Below are positions 51,440 through 61,537 of a stretch of DNA of 64,000 bases, in pieces (within the stretch, counting starts at the first letter, position 1; every line of letters begins with the position of its first letter). The notes under the pieces are model-generated. The model saw only the letters and a list, made by a program, of their open reading frames with translations, did no database searches and was not told where the DNA came from. The stretch is taken from assembly GCF_009846755.1 (NCBI RefSeq), contig NZ_AQOR01000002.1, positions 62,001 through 126,000 of the forward strand, in the 5' to 3' direction. The stretch is from Alcanivorax sp. S71-1-4. Lineage in GTDB: Bacteria > Pseudomonadota > Gammaproteobacteria > Pseudomonadales > Alcanivoracaceae. A program made the position numbers and the translations under genes.

Positions 51440-54166
51440 TCAGTGCGCCTCGTCCCAGTTATCGCCGATGCCGGCATCCACCACCAGCGGCACCTTCAGG
51501 TCTGCGGCGCCACTCATCAATGCGGTCGCTTCGCGGATCAATGTGTCCACCTGTTTTTCGTCCACCTCGAACACCAGTTCATCGTGCACCTGCATGATCA
51601 TCAACGCATCGATGCCGCTGTCTGTCAGCCACTGGTCCACGCGAATCATGGCGCGCTTGATGATGTCCGCCGCAGTACCCTGCATCGGCGCGTTAATGGC
51701 GGTGCGCTCGGCCGCCTGGCGCATGGCTGCGTTGCGGCTGCTGATTTCCGGGAGGTACAGGCGGCGGCCGAACAGCGTTTCCACAAAACCCTGCTCAGCG
51801 GCTTTGGCACGCGTGCTGTCCATGTATTCCCGCACCCCCGGGTAGCGCTCGAAATAGCGGTTGATATAGTCCTGTGCTTCACCGCGTGGCACACCCAGCT
51901 GTTTCGCAAGGCCGAACGCGCTCATGCCGTAGATCAGGCCGAAGTTGATCGCCTTGGCGTTGCGGCGCTCGTTATCGGTGACCGCATCAAGCGGCTTTTC
52001 CCACACTTCTGCCGCTGTCGCGCGGTGAATATCCAGGCCGTGTGCAAACGCATCCAGCAGCCCCTTGTCGCCACTGAGGTGCGCCATGATGCGCAGTTCG
52101 ATCTGCGAATAGTCAGCCGCAACGATCTTGCGCCCGGCAGGCGCCCGGAACGCCTGGCGTATACGGCGGCCTTCCTCGCTGCGCACGGGGATGTTCTGCA
52201 GATTCGGATCGCTGGACGATAACCGCCCGGTCGCGGCCACGGCCTGATGGTAAGACGTATGCACGCGGCCGCTGCGTGGCTGCACCATCTCCGGCAATTT
52301 GTCGGTGTAGGTGCTTTTCAGTTTGTTCATCGCGCGGTGCGCCATGATGACACTGGGCAGCTCATATTCCAGCGCCAGCTCCGCCAGTACCGGCTCCGCC
52401 GTGGACGGTGCGCCCTTGGGCGTTTTTTTGATCACCGGAATGTTCTGCTCGGTATAGAGAATCTCGCCGAGCTGTTTGGTGGAGTTGAGGTTGAACGGCC
52501 GCCCGGCAATGTCGTGGGCCTGCTGCTCCAGCGCGGCCATTTTTTTTGCCAGCTCCTGGCTTTGCCGGCGCAGCATGGAAGCATCCACATAACAGCCGTT
52601 GCGCTCAATGCGTGACAGCACACTGACCAGCGGCACCTCGATATCGCGGAACACGCGGGCCAACGCCGGGATGGCTTCCAGGCGTGGCCAGAGTGTTTCG
52701 TGCAGGCGCAACGTAATGTCAGCATCTTCCGCCGCATAAGGTGCAGCGTCGTCAATGGCGATCTGGTTGAAGGTGAGCTGCTTGGCGCCCTTGCCCGCAA
52801 TCTCCTCGAAGGCGATATTGCGGTGCCCCAGAAATTTCAGCGCCAGTGAATCCATATCGTGGCGGGTGGCAACGGAATCCAGCACGTAGGATTCCAGCAT
52901 GGTGTCGTATTCCACCCCGCGCAGCCTGATGTCGTACTGGGCCAGCACGCTCATGTCGTATTTGAGGTTCTGGCCGATCTTTTTCAGGGCCGGGTCTTCC
53001 AGCAACGGCTTGAGTTTCTTCAGCACCGCGTCGCGGTCGAGCTGGTCGGGCGCCCCGGGGTAATCATGCGCCACCGGCACATAGGCGGCCTCGCCCGGCG
53101 AGATGGCGAAGGAGACGCCCACCAGCTCCGCCTGCATGTAGTCCAGGCTGGTGGTTTCGGTATCAAAGGCAAACAGTTTTGCCGCCACCAGTCGTTTCAG
53201 CCAGTCATCCAGCGTTGCGTCATCAGTGATGGTGACGTAACTGTCGCGATCAACGCTCGTCTCGGCGGTGACCTCCTCGGGCGCATCCTCGTCATCGAGT
53301 ATTTCCAGTAACCAGCTTTTGAACTCCAGCGTTCGGTACTGCTCTGCCAGCGCCACCTTGTCCGGCTCGCGCAGGGTCAGCGCATCGAAGGTCTCGTTAA
53401 GCGCACAATCCAGCTTGATGGTGGCGAGCTGATAGGACAGGAACGCCTGGTCACGATGTTCTTCGAGTTTTTTCGGCAACGTTTTTGCGCCGCGAATCGG
53501 CAACGCCGGCACCTTGTCCAGATTGTCGTAGAGCGTCGTCAGGCTGCCGATGCCCTGCAGCAGTCCCAGAGCGGTCTTTTCACCGACACCCGGCACGCCG
53601 GGAATGTTGTCGACCTTGTCCCCCATCAGCGCCAGCAGATCGATGATCAACTCCGGGCCAACGCCGAACTTTTCCACCACGCCGTCAGGGTCGAGCACCG
53701 TGCCGGTCATGGTATTGACCAGCGTGATATGGCCATCCACCAGTTGCGCCATGTCCTTGTCGCCGGTGGAGATGACCACCGGCTGGCCAGCGGCGGCGGC
53801 CTGGCGGGCAAGCGTGCCGATCACATCGTCGGCTTCCACCCCCTCTTCCACGATCAGCGGCAACCCCATCGCCCGGATCAGCGCGTACAACGGCTCCACC
53901 TGGGCACGCAGCTCATCCGGCATCGGCGGGCGCTGGGCCTTATACTGTTCAAACAGTTCGTCGCGGAAGGTCTTGCCCTTGGCATCGAACACCACGGCCA
54001 TGCGTTCGGGCTGATAGTCCGCCAGCAACTTGCGCAGCATGCTGGCCACACCGCGCACCGCACCGGTCGGCTGGCCGGACGATGTGGTCAGAGGCGGCAG
54101 GGCATGAAAGGCTCGGTACAGGTAGGACGAGCCGTCTACCAGGACGAGGGGTTTCGGTTCTGACAT
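51440..54166 (-). CDS. polA: DNA polymerase I
   Basis: 908 residues from the ATG at 54166 ([25 protein letters not shown]). 5'-3' exonuclease (1-~300), a 3'-5' proofreading domain with an intact FDTETTSLD motif, and a C-terminal polymerase with [37 protein letters not shown] and [13 protein letters not shown]. It fills gaps and removes RNA primers. No clear Shine-Dalgarno precedes the start. Confidence 0.97.
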   Translation of the reverse strand: MSEPKPLVLVDGSSYLYRAFHALPPLTTSSGQPTGAVRGVASMLRKLLADYQPERMAVVFDAKGKTFRDELFEQYKAQRPPMPDELRAQVEPLYALIRAMGLPLIVEEGVEADDVIGTLARQAAAAGQPVVISTGDKDMAQLVDGHITLVNTMTGTVLDPDGVVEKFGVGPELIIDLLALMGDKVDNIPGVPGVGEKTALGLLQGIGSLTTLYDNLDKVPALPIRGAKTLPKKLEEHRDQAFLSYQLATIKLDCALNETFDALTLREPDKVALAEQYRTLEFKSWLLEILDDEDAPEEVTAETSVDRDSYVTITDDATLDDWLKRLVAAKLFAFDTETTSLDYMQAELVGVSFAISPGEAAYVPVAHDYPGAPDQLDRDAVLKKLKPLLEDPALKKIGQNLKYDMSVLAQYDIRLRGVEYDTMLESYVLDSVATRHDMDSLALKFLGHRNIAFEEIAGKGAKQLTFNQIAIDDAAPYAAEDADITLRLHETLWPRLEAIPALARVFRDIEVPLVSVLSRIERNGCYVDASMLRRQSQELAKKMAALEQQAHDIAGRPFNLNSTKQLGEILYTEQNIPVIKKTPKGAPSTAEPVLAELALEYELPSVIMAHRAMNKLKSTYTDKLPEMVQPRSGRVHTSYHQAVAATGRLSSSDPNLQNIPVRSEEGRRIRQAFRAPAGRKIVAADYSQIELRIMAHLSGDKGLLDAFAHGLDIHRATAAEVWEKPLDAVTDNERRNAKAINFGLIYGMSAFGLAKQLGVPRGEAQDYINRYFERYPGVREYMDSTRAKAAEQGFVETLFGRRLYLPEISSRNAAMRQAAERTAINAPMQGTAADIIKRAMIRVDQWLTDSGIDALMIMQVHDELVFEVDEKQVDTLIREATALMSGAADLKVPLVVDAGIGDNWDEAH

Positions 54167-54233
54167 GAGGTGCGGGCCTGTTCGCGGCTGGAGAGAGCAT
54201 CTTGCCGCAGGCCCGCCAGATTTCAACCGTTAG

Positions 54234-54434
54234 GGAACCTCTGAATAACTCCCCGGTGGTTCTGGCTTTCCGGGCGGCATCTGATCAAGGCGCGACGTCG
54301 AAGGCATAGCGGGCTACGTCGGGAAGGCGCAATACCCCATTCGGGGCACAGGCGAAGAGCAGGTGCCGCCCGGAAAGCCCCGCAGGGCGGGCGCTACAGC
54401 ACGCAGAGCCAGCGGGGAGTTATTCAGAGGTTCC
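54234..54434. mobile_element. MITE-like element with nested inverted repeats (201 bp)
   Basis: Terminal repeats GGAACCTCTGAATAACTCCC(C) at 54234-54254 and its exact complement at 54414-54434 (21 bp). A second perfect 16-bp pair lies inside: GGCTTTCCGGGCGGCA (54264-54279) and TGCCGCCCGGAAAGCC (54364-54379). There is no gene inside. It lies between polA and a small outer-membrane protein gene. Unrelated to the element at 24003 and 63743, although of the same size. No clear target duplication. Confidence 0.75.
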
Positions 54435-54444
54435 TTGGCTTGCC

Positions 54445-55050
54445 TCAGAACAGAAACACGGCGGCCAGTTCGACGGCGTCCAGCGTCACCGTATCGCGAT
54501 CCAGGTAACGCATGAATTCCACGCTCAGCGCCAGCGACGGTTGCGGCTGCCAGTAACCACCCAGGCCCCAGCTCAGACTGGTGTCGTCGTTGCGTTCGGT
54601 ATCACTGCGGCAGGCACCCCCGTTGCAGCGTCGCAGGCGGGTGCGGATCTGGGCATCAGAGAGACCGGCAACGGCACGCGCGTAAACACCCTCCGCCAAC
54701 GGCAGCCGCGCCAGGACCAGCACCGAGGCCAGATGGTCCAGACTGTCGTCACGGCGTGCACTGGCGGTACCGGCCACGCGCTCATCCCGGTCGGCAACGA
54801 TGCCGCGCGCGAGGCGCAACTCGGTGCCAAACGTGTCGTCCATCATGCCGCCGACACGCAGCCCCAGCGTCAGCGGGCTGGCGTCGAGGCGCCCGAAATC
54901 CAGCGTCGTCTGCGCGGCGCTGACCGCCACCCAGAAACGCGGCTGGTCGCGGTACACGGACACCTCGGCCAGTACTGGACGGGCAGAAAGCGCCAGCAGA
55001 AAAAGCAGACAGGCCAGCCGGCCGACGCGCGGCCATCCCCGGTATCGCAT
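54445..55050 (-). CDS. outer-membrane beta-barrel-like protein
   Basis: 201 residues with a signal peptide (MRYRGWPRVGRLACLLFLLALSARPVLA). The mature part alternates polar and hydrophobic residues in short strands (FWVAVSAAQTTLDFG, LTLGLRVGGMMDDTFGTELRLA, VYARAVAGLSD, LSWGLGGYWQPQPSLALSVEFMRYL) and ends in VFLF with a terminal Phe, as in OmpA-like/OmpW-type barrels. Two Cys (RCNGGACRS) are probably disulfide-bonded in an external loop. The MITE-like element lies downstream of its stop. Function unknown. Confidence 0.7.
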   Translation of the reverse strand: MRYRGWPRVGRLACLLFLLALSARPVLAEVSVYRDQPRFWVAVSAAQTTLDFGRLDASPLTLGLRVGGMMDDTFGTELRLARGIVADRDERVAGTASARRDDSLDHLASVLVLARLPLAEGVYARAVAGLSDAQIRTRLRRCNGGACRSDTERNDDTSLSWGLGGYWQPQPSLALSVEFMRYLDRDTVTLDAVELAAVFLF

Positions 55051-55216
55051 GCGGAACTCCGTTGTTGTTATACGCCCTTCCCAGGGCCTGTATCAGCGCC
55101 GTGGCGCTGTCGGTGCGTGCGCAAGGCTGACACCTTGCGGCACGTTTTTTTATGCGTTCCGCGAGTTATAACGCAGCCACCGTGCAAACGGCACGGCGGC
55201 CCGACGAACAGCAGGG

Positions 55217-55846
55217 TCAGTTGCGGGGCAGTTCACACAAGCCGGCATGAAACAGGGCGGCGGCGAAACGTGCGGCGTAGTCCGGGTCCAGCGGGCGGCG
55301 GCTGACCATGACCCGGCTGATCTCGTGCCCCACGCCGACGAAGGCTGCGGCGATGTATTCGCTGTCGGCCTCTGGCAGCCAGCCACGCGCCTTGGCGTCG
55401 TCGATGTCTTCGACCAGGTGTTCCATCGCCAGGCAGAACATGGGGATGCGGTTGAGGCTGCCAATGGACGTCTCGTGCCGCCGCACCAGCTCGAAGCTGA
55501 CCGGATTGGCGGCCAGACCGCGAAAGTAGGCTTCGTAGCCGAAGCGCACAAACTCGGCCTGGTTGGTCGCTTTGCGGCGGAACTCACGCACGGATTCCGC
55601 CACCCGGCCGATGTGCTCATCCACAATCGCGGCAAACAGCGCTTCTTTATCGGCGAAGTAGTTGTAGAAGGTGCCCAGGGCGAGATCGGTAGCGTTGACG
55701 ATGTCCCGGACCGTGGTGGCGTCGAAACCCTTTTCCAGAAAGATGTCCGTGGCGGCGGCGATCAGGGTTTCACGGTTGCGTAATTTGGTCAGTTCACGCT
55801 TGCCCTGGCATGGTTCGCCACGGGCAGCCAGTCGTTGCGTATGCAT
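55217..55846 (-). CDS. TetR/AcrR family transcriptional regulator
   Basis: 209 residues from the ATG at 55846, with AGGAGG upstream. HTH in FDATTVRDIVNATDLALGTFYNYFADKEALF (residues ~41-71), preceded by a basic extension. The C-terminal domain has conserved FELVRRHE and FVGVGHEISRVMV. Divergent from thrB with 276 bp between; its target is not evident. Confidence 0.9.
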   Translation of the reverse strand: MHTQRLAARGEPCQGKRELTKLRNRETLIAAATDIFLEKGFDATTVRDIVNATDLALGTFYNYFADKEALFAAIVDEHIGRVAESVREFRRKATNQAEFVRFGYEAYFRGLAANPVSFELVRRHETSIGSLNRIPMFCLAMEHLVEDIDDAKARGWLPEADSEYIAAAFVGVGHEISRVMVSRRPLDPDYAARFAAALFHAGLCELPRN

Positions 55847-56122
55847 GGCCGATGCCTCCTGCATTGGGCCGTCCGCGAAGCAGATAGCGGACTTGATATC
55901 CGGCAACAATCCACTGGCATGATGCGCACGCCCTGGCCCCTTCCCTGCCTGACATGCGCCGGCTTTATTACCAGTGCCGGATGATAAGGTGATCGAACAC
56001 CCGCATTGCAGTCCATGCGCCGACGAATGGCAAGTGGCGGCAGTTTGCCAGCACGAAAGTACCAACTCCTTCACGCGCACCCCGACACGCATCCCGTTCA
56101 ACCCGGCGCTATACTCACGCCC

Positions 56123-57043
56123 ATGACTGTCTTCACACCCCTGACACCCGACCAGATCAGCGCCCTGCTCGCCCGGCATCAGCTCACGCTGTTGCATCAG
56201 CGGCCCATCAGCGAGGGCATCGAAAACAGCAATTACCTGCTGGAAGCGCGCCGTGCCAACGGCGTTCCCGTGGCGCTGGTGCTGACCGTGTTCGAGACCC
56301 TGCCGGCGGAAAGCCTGCCGTGGTTCATTGCGTTGCTGCACCGACTGCAAGCGCGCGGGCTGTTTGTGCCGGCACCGCTGGGCGGGACGCATGCCCTGAT
56401 GGAAGTGGCCGGCAAACCTGCGTTTCTCGTGCCGAAGCTGTCCGGGTCTCATCTTGCCCAGGCTGACAGCACCCAACTCACCACGCTCGGCAGCGCCCTG
56501 GCACAGATTCACCTGACGCAGGCACCGGAAAACCCCGTCGTGCCGCCGAATCCGATGCAGCAACTGGCGTCACTGCTGGATAACCACCTGCATCGTCTGC
56601 CCGCCCCCGACCGGGCCCGTGCGGAAACGCTGCTCGCGCGCTGGCAACAGCGTCTGCCGACGCCGGTGCTCTGCCACGGCGACCTGTTCCGCGACAACGT
56701 GCTGTTCAACGGCCAGCAACTCACCGGTCTGCTGGATTTCTACAACGCCGGCGAAGCCCCGGCGGAGTACGATCTGGCGGTGACCATGAATGACTGGTGC
56801 CTGGATGCCGCACGCCGGCCTGTGCCGGCACTGGAGACCGCGCTGCTCAATGGCTACCAGCATGTGCGCCCGCTGGACATGGCCGCGCGCATGCGGCTGC
56901 CGCTGGCGTTGGCCGTCGCAGCGTTGCGTTTCTGGCTGTCACGACTGGGGGCAGAGATGCCCGGTGAGGAGGTGATTGGCCAGGGCAGCAAGGACCCGGC
57001 GGAGTTCGAGGTGCTGTTCCGGTTGCGTGCGGACGCGCTGTAG
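56123..57043 (+). CDS. thrB: homoserine kinase, aminoglycoside-phosphotransferase type
   Basis: 306 residues from the ATG at 56123. The APH-like kinase fold shows ISEGIENSNYLLE, the catalytic loop LCHGDLFRDNVLF and metal loop GLLDFYNAGE. This type of ThrB phosphorylates homoserine to O-phosphohomoserine in threonine synthesis and is the form found next to polA in pseudomonads. Confidence 0.93.
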   Translation: MTVFTPLTPDQISALLARHQLTLLHQRPISEGIENSNYLLEARRANGVPVALVLTVFETLPAESLPWFIALLHRLQARGLFVPAPLGGTHALMEVAGKPAFLVPKLSGSHLAQADSTQLTTLGSALAQIHLTQAPENPVVPPNPMQQLASLLDNHLHRLPAPDRARAETLLARWQQRLPTPVLCHGDLFRDNVLFNGQQLTGLLDFYNAGEAPAEYDLAVTMNDWCLDAARRPVPALETALLNGYQHVRPLDMAARMRLPLALAVAALRFWLSRLGAEMPGEEVIGQGSKDPAEFEVLFRLRADAL

Positions 57044-57054
57044 ACAGGCTTTCG

Positions 57055-58191
57055 TCAGGCTTCGCGGATCATCGCGGTCAGCCGCTGGTGCCAGGCGACA
57101 TCCTCCCAGAAACCGGGACTGTGCGGGCGCGCGTGCAGGCCGGTGGTGATCACCGGAATACCTTCTTCTACTGCCGCCATCACCATGTGCTCGGACACCA
57201 TGCGCACCCAGTCCCAGTCCAGCGCACTTTCGCGGGCATCGTGCACATAGCCTTCGCCCAGCATCGGCGTCAGCCGGCGCATGCGGGCAAACTCGGCCTG
57301 CTGGTGCAGGCGTCGCCCGGCGCGTCGGCTCCACTGGCTCTGTCGCGCACGATACAGCAACGCCGCCATGCGGCTTTGCAGCCGGCTCGCGATTGCAGGC
57401 GCCATCGGCGTCAGCATTTCACCGCTGGCAAAGCGGAAGCGCGGGTCGTCACTGAGCCAGGTGTGGGTGTCGAGAAAATCCAGTTCGCTGGTGTCGAGCT
57501 GACGGATGTTGTCTTCCTGCGTGGCCGCCACGGACACGCCGTAGCGGTAGTGCGGATACAGCGCCCGCAAGGCGCGCGGCACCTCCAGCAGATACTCTTC
57601 CACACGTCGGCAGACGCCGCCGGACCAGCCGAGCATCTGCGGCAGCGGGTTGCGCGGGTGGCTGCCAAAGATACGCCGGTAGGCGCCATGGGCGCAGGGC
57701 GCCTGGGGAAATTCATGGCAGAAGTCCACGCCCAGGACCAGGTCGCCGTAGCCTTCGTTGTCGATAAAGGCGAGCGTCTCGGCCCACACGCGAACAAAAT
57801 CCTGCGGCCGGCGCACGAATGAGCGGCGTGCCTGGGTGTCGGGCATGAACCAGCTGGTGAGCCACAGGCTGACGCCGTGGGCGCGGGCGCGACGCAACAG
57901 CTCCACCAGCGTTTTACGCGGCTGCACCTGCACCGGCACGCGGGCGCCACGGCGCAGGTCGAGACCTTCGGGCAGGACATCGAAACGGTCCTGAGCGAGT
58001 CCACTTTCGCCACGGGCGAGCAGATGAGGGAAGGGATCCAGACGCAGGACGTTGTAGCCCCGTTCAACCAGTTCGGCGAACACCTTGTCCAGATCGCGGT
58101 ACTCACTGGCGCGGCCGTCACGACGGGTCAGCCAGGAATAATCCCAGCAAGCCAGCGCCAGGCGCGGTGTGCTGCCCGCCTCTCCCACCAT
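57055..58191 (-). CDS. cellulase-like TIM-barrel (glycosidase-type) protein
   Basis: 378 residues from the ATG at 58191 (AGGGTG upstream). A glycosidase-like TIM-barrel start (ALACWDYSWLTRRDG), VERGYNVLRLDPFPHL, LWLTSWFMPDTQ, VLGVDFCHEFPQ, and a possible acid residue in LGVDFCHE and TQEDN. It resembles proteins annotated as sugar-binding cellulase-like. No signal peptide, so cytoplasmic. The stop is 12 bp from the convergent thrB stop. Substrate unknown. Confidence 0.7.
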   Translation of the reverse strand: MVGEAGSTPRLALACWDYSWLTRRDGRASEYRDLDKVFAELVERGYNVLRLDPFPHLLARGESGLAQDRFDVLPEGLDLRRGARVPVQVQPRKTLVELLRRARAHGVSLWLTSWFMPDTQARRSFVRRPQDFVRVWAETLAFIDNEGYGDLVLGVDFCHEFPQAPCAHGAYRRIFGSHPRNPLPQMLGWSGGVCRRVEEYLLEVPRALRALYPHYRYGVSVAATQEDNIRQLDTSELDFLDTHTWLSDDPRFRFASGEMLTPMAPAIASRLQSRMAALLYRARQSQWSRRAGRRLHQQAEFARMRRLTPMLGEGYVHDARESALDWDWVRMVSEHMVMAAVEEGIPVITTGLHARPHSPGFWEDVAWHQRLTAMIREA

Positions 58192-58390
58192 CAGACACCC
58201 TGAATACCAAAAAGACGGTCCAGCATACGCATTTGCGCGCCGGCGACAATGGGCCTGCCGCATATCGGCCCGGACTGCCTGATCAGCCCTGATCGCATTA
58301 CAGTAGACCCGACCCGCAACCGGAGAAGCGCCCGTGGCCCGCCCGGCATTCACTGATTTTTTCACAGGCCCGAACAGCCTGCCCTGCACC

Positions 58391-58768
58391 ATGCAAAAAG
58401 CTCGCCGTCTCCGCGTGCTGACGCTGCTGACCTGCGCGCTGGCGGGCACCGTCTTCGCCGCCGAGCGGCTGCCGGAGTCCGCCCCGGGCGATGAGCCGGT
58501 GGGCCGCGACATGGCCGAACGCTTTCCCGCGCCGGTCATGGAGGCCGAGGAAATGGAGCGGCTGTTTCTGGAAACGCCGCTGCTGATCGAACCGGAGGAA
58601 ACCCGCCGTGGCGGTGGGCGCACGCTGCCGGACCAGCAGCGTTATGCAGAGCAGGACCCGAGTTTTCTCGAACGCCTGCGCAGCCAGGGCACCGTGGCCC
58701 CACCACCACCTCTGGAACAGGTCACCCCGCCGCCGGCTCCGGTGGGCATCCCGGTACGCGAACTCTGA
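58391..58768 (+). CDS. hypothetical exported Pro/Glu-rich protein
   Basis: 125 residues from the ATG at 58391, which yields a clean signal peptide (MQKARRLRVLTLLTCALAGTVFAAE). An in-frame GTG at 58334 has a better ribosome site (GGAGAAG) and would add 19 residues, so the start is uncertain. The mature part is acidic (EAEEMERLFLETPLLIEPEETRR) with a Pro-rich end (APPPPLEQVTPPPAPVGIP). Its stop abuts the convergent znuA stop. Function unknown. Confidence 0.65.
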   Translation: MQKARRLRVLTLLTCALAGTVFAAERLPESAPGDEPVGRDMAERFPAPVMEAEEMERLFLETPLLIEPEETRRGGGRTLPDQQRYAEQDPSFLERLRSQGTVAPPPPLEQVTPPPAPVGIPVREL

Positions 58769-59668
58769 TCAGGGTGTCGTCAGGCACTGGCTGAACAATC
58801 CTTGCAGGTGCGTCAGCAACGCGTTGTAGGTGCCGCCCGCCACATCCCGACCGAGCGGGTCGGCCTGGACCAGCCGGCATTGCTCGCGGCACAACCGCTC
58901 CAGCAACGCCCGCCGTGCTTCCGGTTCTGCCATCACGCAATGCACCTGTTGCGCCTGCATGATGCTGCTGAGTTCAACGAAACGCCGGCTACTGGCCGAG
59001 GCCTCGATGTTGTGGTTGATCACCAGCGGACGGCGCACCCCGAAGGCATCCGAAAAATAGGCCCAGGCATCGTGATGGCTGAGGTACGGCGTGCTGGCCA
59101 CCGGTGCCAGCGCGGCGCGCACGGCGGCTTCGGTTTCGGTCAGCGCGGCCTCAAACGCCGCGACACGCTGCGACACGTCCTCGCGCGATAGTCCGAGTGC
59201 CTCTGCCTCGGCCGGCAGCGCCTGCGCGAGACGCCGCATGTTGGCCGGGTACAACCACAGGTGCGGATCAAGCAGACCGTGGTGATGGTGTGCATCGTCG
59301 TCATCGTGGTGATCATGATGCTCGTGGCCTTCATCGCCGTCGCGACGGTACACACCATCGAGATCCGTCAGCGCCAGTTGGCGGCCGCCATGGCGCTTCA
59401 GCAACCCGGCCATGCCCGGCTCGGCGTCGGCACCGAGCCAGACGAGCAGATCCGCTTCGCGCACCTGACGCGCCTGGCCCGGTGTGAACGACGCATTGTG
59501 CGGGGTCTGGTTCGGCAGCATCAGCGTCTCGACACGCACCGCATCGCCCAGCACTTCGCGCAGCAGCATCGCCACCGGCTCGATACTCGCCAGCACCTTT
59601 GGGCGGGACACTTCGGCGACGACGACGCCATTCAGGCACAACAGCAGGGCCGCGAGCAAAACACGCAT
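58769..59668 (-). CDS. znuA: zinc ABC transporter substrate-binding protein ZnuA
   Basis: 299 residues with a signal peptide. Zinc ligands: His in NQTPHNASFTPGQ, His in DPHLWLYP, and His in YLSHHDAWAYF; a His/Asp-rich loop (residues ~113-134: HEHHDHHDDDDAHHHH) gathers zinc. A Cys pair (CREQC) near the end. It hands zinc to ZnuBC. Divergent from znuCB across an 81-bp promoter region. Confidence 0.95.
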   Translation of the reverse strand: MRVLLAALLLCLNGVVVAEVSRPKVLASIEPVAMLLREVLGDAVRVETLMLPNQTPHNASFTPGQARQVREADLLVWLGADAEPGMAGLLKRHGGRQLALTDLDGVYRRDGDEGHEHHDHHDDDDAHHHHGLLDPHLWLYPANMRRLAQALPAEAEALGLSREDVSQRVAAFEAALTETEAAVRAALAPVASTPYLSHHDAWAYFSDAFGVRRPLVINHNIEASASSRRFVELSSIMQAQQVHCVMAEPEARRALLERLCREQCRLVQADPLGRDVAGGTYNALLTHLQGLFSQCLTTP

Positions 59669-59694
59669 GGAAACTCCGGTGAATAAAACAGGCC

Positions 59695-59712
59695 GCGTAG
59701 TATATCATCGGC
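59695..59712. promoter_or_regulatory. possible Zur-type operator
   Basis: An AT-centred segment, GTAGTATATCAT, sits between the divergent znuA and znuC genes in the place where Zur binds in related bacteria. The symmetry is weak and no zur gene is seen nearby, so the call is positional. Confidence 0.25.
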
Positions 59713-59749
59713 GCTCCACCGAATACGCCGCTGACACAGGCTTTGATGC

Positions 59750-60541
59750 ATGGCCGCAACCCGCCCCGTCCCCGACACCACCGATGCACCGCTGATCGCG
59801 CTGCATGACGTGGCCGTGCGCTTCGGCCAGCAGGAAGTGCTCAGTGACATTCATCTGTCCCTGCACGGTGGCCGCATCACCACGCTGATCGGCCCCAATG
59901 GTGCGGGCAAGTCCACGCTGGCACGGGTGATCCTCGGCATCGTGCCGCCCAGCCGGGGGCGGGTGACCCGGCGCGCCGGCCTGCGTATCGGCTACATGCC
60001 GCAGCGCATCAAGATCGACGACAGCCTGCCGCTGACCGTGGACGGTTTTCTGGCGCTGGGCATGGCCGGCGCCACCCGCGCACGGCGCGATGCCCTGAGC
60101 CGCGCCGGCGTGGCCCATCTGCGCCGGCGTGCGGTGCAGGCGCTGTCCGGCGGCGAAATGCAGCGTGTGCTGCTGGCGCGGGCACTGCTGCGCAAACCGG
60201 ACCTGCTGGTGCTGGATGAACCCGCACAGGGCGTGGACGTGGCAGGCCAGGACGCGCTCTATGGCCTGCTGGCCGAGGTCCGCGATGAACTCCGCTGCGG
60301 CATTCTGCTGATTTCCCACGACCTGCATCTGGTGATGGCCGCCACGGACGACGTGGTATGCCTGCATCATCACATCTGCTGCTCCGGCACGCCGGAAGCC
60401 GTGAGCCGCGACCCGGCCTTTCGCGACATGTTCCCCGGTCACCCGGCGACGAACCTGGCGCTGTACACGCATGAGCACGACCACGAACACGACCTGCATG
60501 GCGACGTGGATTGCGCGGAGCATCATCACCATGATCATTGA
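59750..60541 (+). CDS. znuC: zinc ABC transporter ATP-binding protein ZnuC
   Basis: 263 residues. Walker A GPNGAGKST, Q-loop YMPQRIK, signature LSGGEMQRVLLARAL, Walker B LLVLDEPAQGVD and switch His ISHDLH. The C-terminus ends in a His-rich tail (HEHDHEHD...HHHHDH), probably a metal-sensing or buffering tail. Pairs with ZnuB, whose ATG lies 11 bp inside this gene. Confidence 0.95.
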   Translation: MAATRPVPDTTDAPLIALHDVAVRFGQQEVLSDIHLSLHGGRITTLIGPNGAGKSTLARVILGIVPPSRGRVTRRAGLRIGYMPQRIKIDDSLPLTVDGFLALGMAGATRARRDALSRAGVAHLRRRAVQALSGGEMQRVLLARALLRKPDLLVLDEPAQGVDVAGQDALYGLLAEVRDELRCGILLISHDLHLVMAATDDVVCLHHHICCSGTPEAVSRDPAFRDMFPGHPATNLALYTHEHDHEHDLHGDVDCAEHHHHDH

Positions 60542-61319
60542 GCTGTTGCTGTTGCCACTGCTGGCCGGCCTGGCCGTGGCCACCGTCGCCGGGCCGATGG
60601 GCGCCTTTGTGGTGTGGCGGCGCATGGCGTTTTTCGGCGACACCCTGGCGCACGGCGCACTGCTCGGCGCTGCCTTCGGGCTGGCGTTTGGCCTGGCGCT
60701 GTATCCCGCCGTGGTGCTCTGCTGTCTGGTGCTGGCGCTGACACTGGTGGCCCTGCAACAGCAACAGATCATCGCCAGCGACACGCTGCTCGGTATCGTG
60801 GCGCATACCACGCTGGCGCTGGGCGTCATCGCGATCAGCCTGCTGCCATCGGTGCAGGTGGACCTGTTCGGTTTTCTGTTTGGTGATCTGCTGGCGGTGA
60901 GTGGCCGCGACATTGTCTGGCTGTGGAGCGGCGCACTGGTGATCCTGCTGCTGACCGCACTGAACTGGCGCCGCCTGCTGAGCATCACCGTAAATGAGGA
61001 ACTGGCGCGCGTGGAAGGCATCAACGTGGCCGCCACCCGGACGCTGCTGATGCTGATGCTGGCGCTGCTGATCGCCGGCGCCATCCGCACTGTCGGCGTG
61101 CTGCTGATCACGTCCCTGCTGATCATTCCCGCCGCCAGCGCCCGGCGTCTGTCGCGTACTCCCGCCCAGATGGCGATGCTGGCCAGCCTGCTTGGCGCCT
61201 TCGCCGTGATCGGCGGGCTGGCCCTGAGCTGGTTTGCGGATACGCCCGTCGGCCCGTCCATCGTGGTGGCCGCCGCCAGCATCTTCGTGCTCTCCCTGCT
61301 GGCGCCGAGAGCGGCCTGA
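60531..61319 (+). CDS. znuB: zinc ABC transporter permease ZnuB
   Basis: 262 residues from the ATG at 60531. Eight or so membrane segments with the family motifs GPMGAFVVWRRMAFFGDTLAHGALLG and ARVEGINVAATRTLLMLMLALLIAGAIRTVGVLLITSLLIIPAA. It forms the inner-membrane channel for zinc. Translationally coupled to znuC. Confidence 0.95.
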   Translation: MIIELLLLPLLAGLAVATVAGPMGAFVVWRRMAFFGDTLAHGALLGAAFGLAFGLALYPAVVLCCLVLALTLVALQQQQIIASDTLLGIVAHTTLALGVIAISLLPSVQVDLFGFLFGDLLAVSGRDIVWLWSGALVILLLTALNWRRLLSITVNEELARVEGINVAATRTLLMLMLALLIAGAIRTVGVLLITSLLIIPAASARRLSRTPAQMAMLASLLGAFAVIGGLALSWFADTPVGPSIVVAAASIFVLSLLAPRAA

Positions 61320-61537
61320 AACCCGCCTCAAGGCCGTTTTCGGTCTTCCCGCGTGCTCGTTTCCGCCCTTCCCGTAACACCCCCTCACACCCCGTGCATT
61401 TCACACACCCAAGCGCACTGAACCGTTACACGAGGTAAATCAGTGCCTACATATTGCCCGCCCGCCGCTCCCTATAGTCACAAGTGGGCGGGGGTCCCTC
61501 CGCAATCTGGGAAATATCTGGCAATGAGGGTTACACA

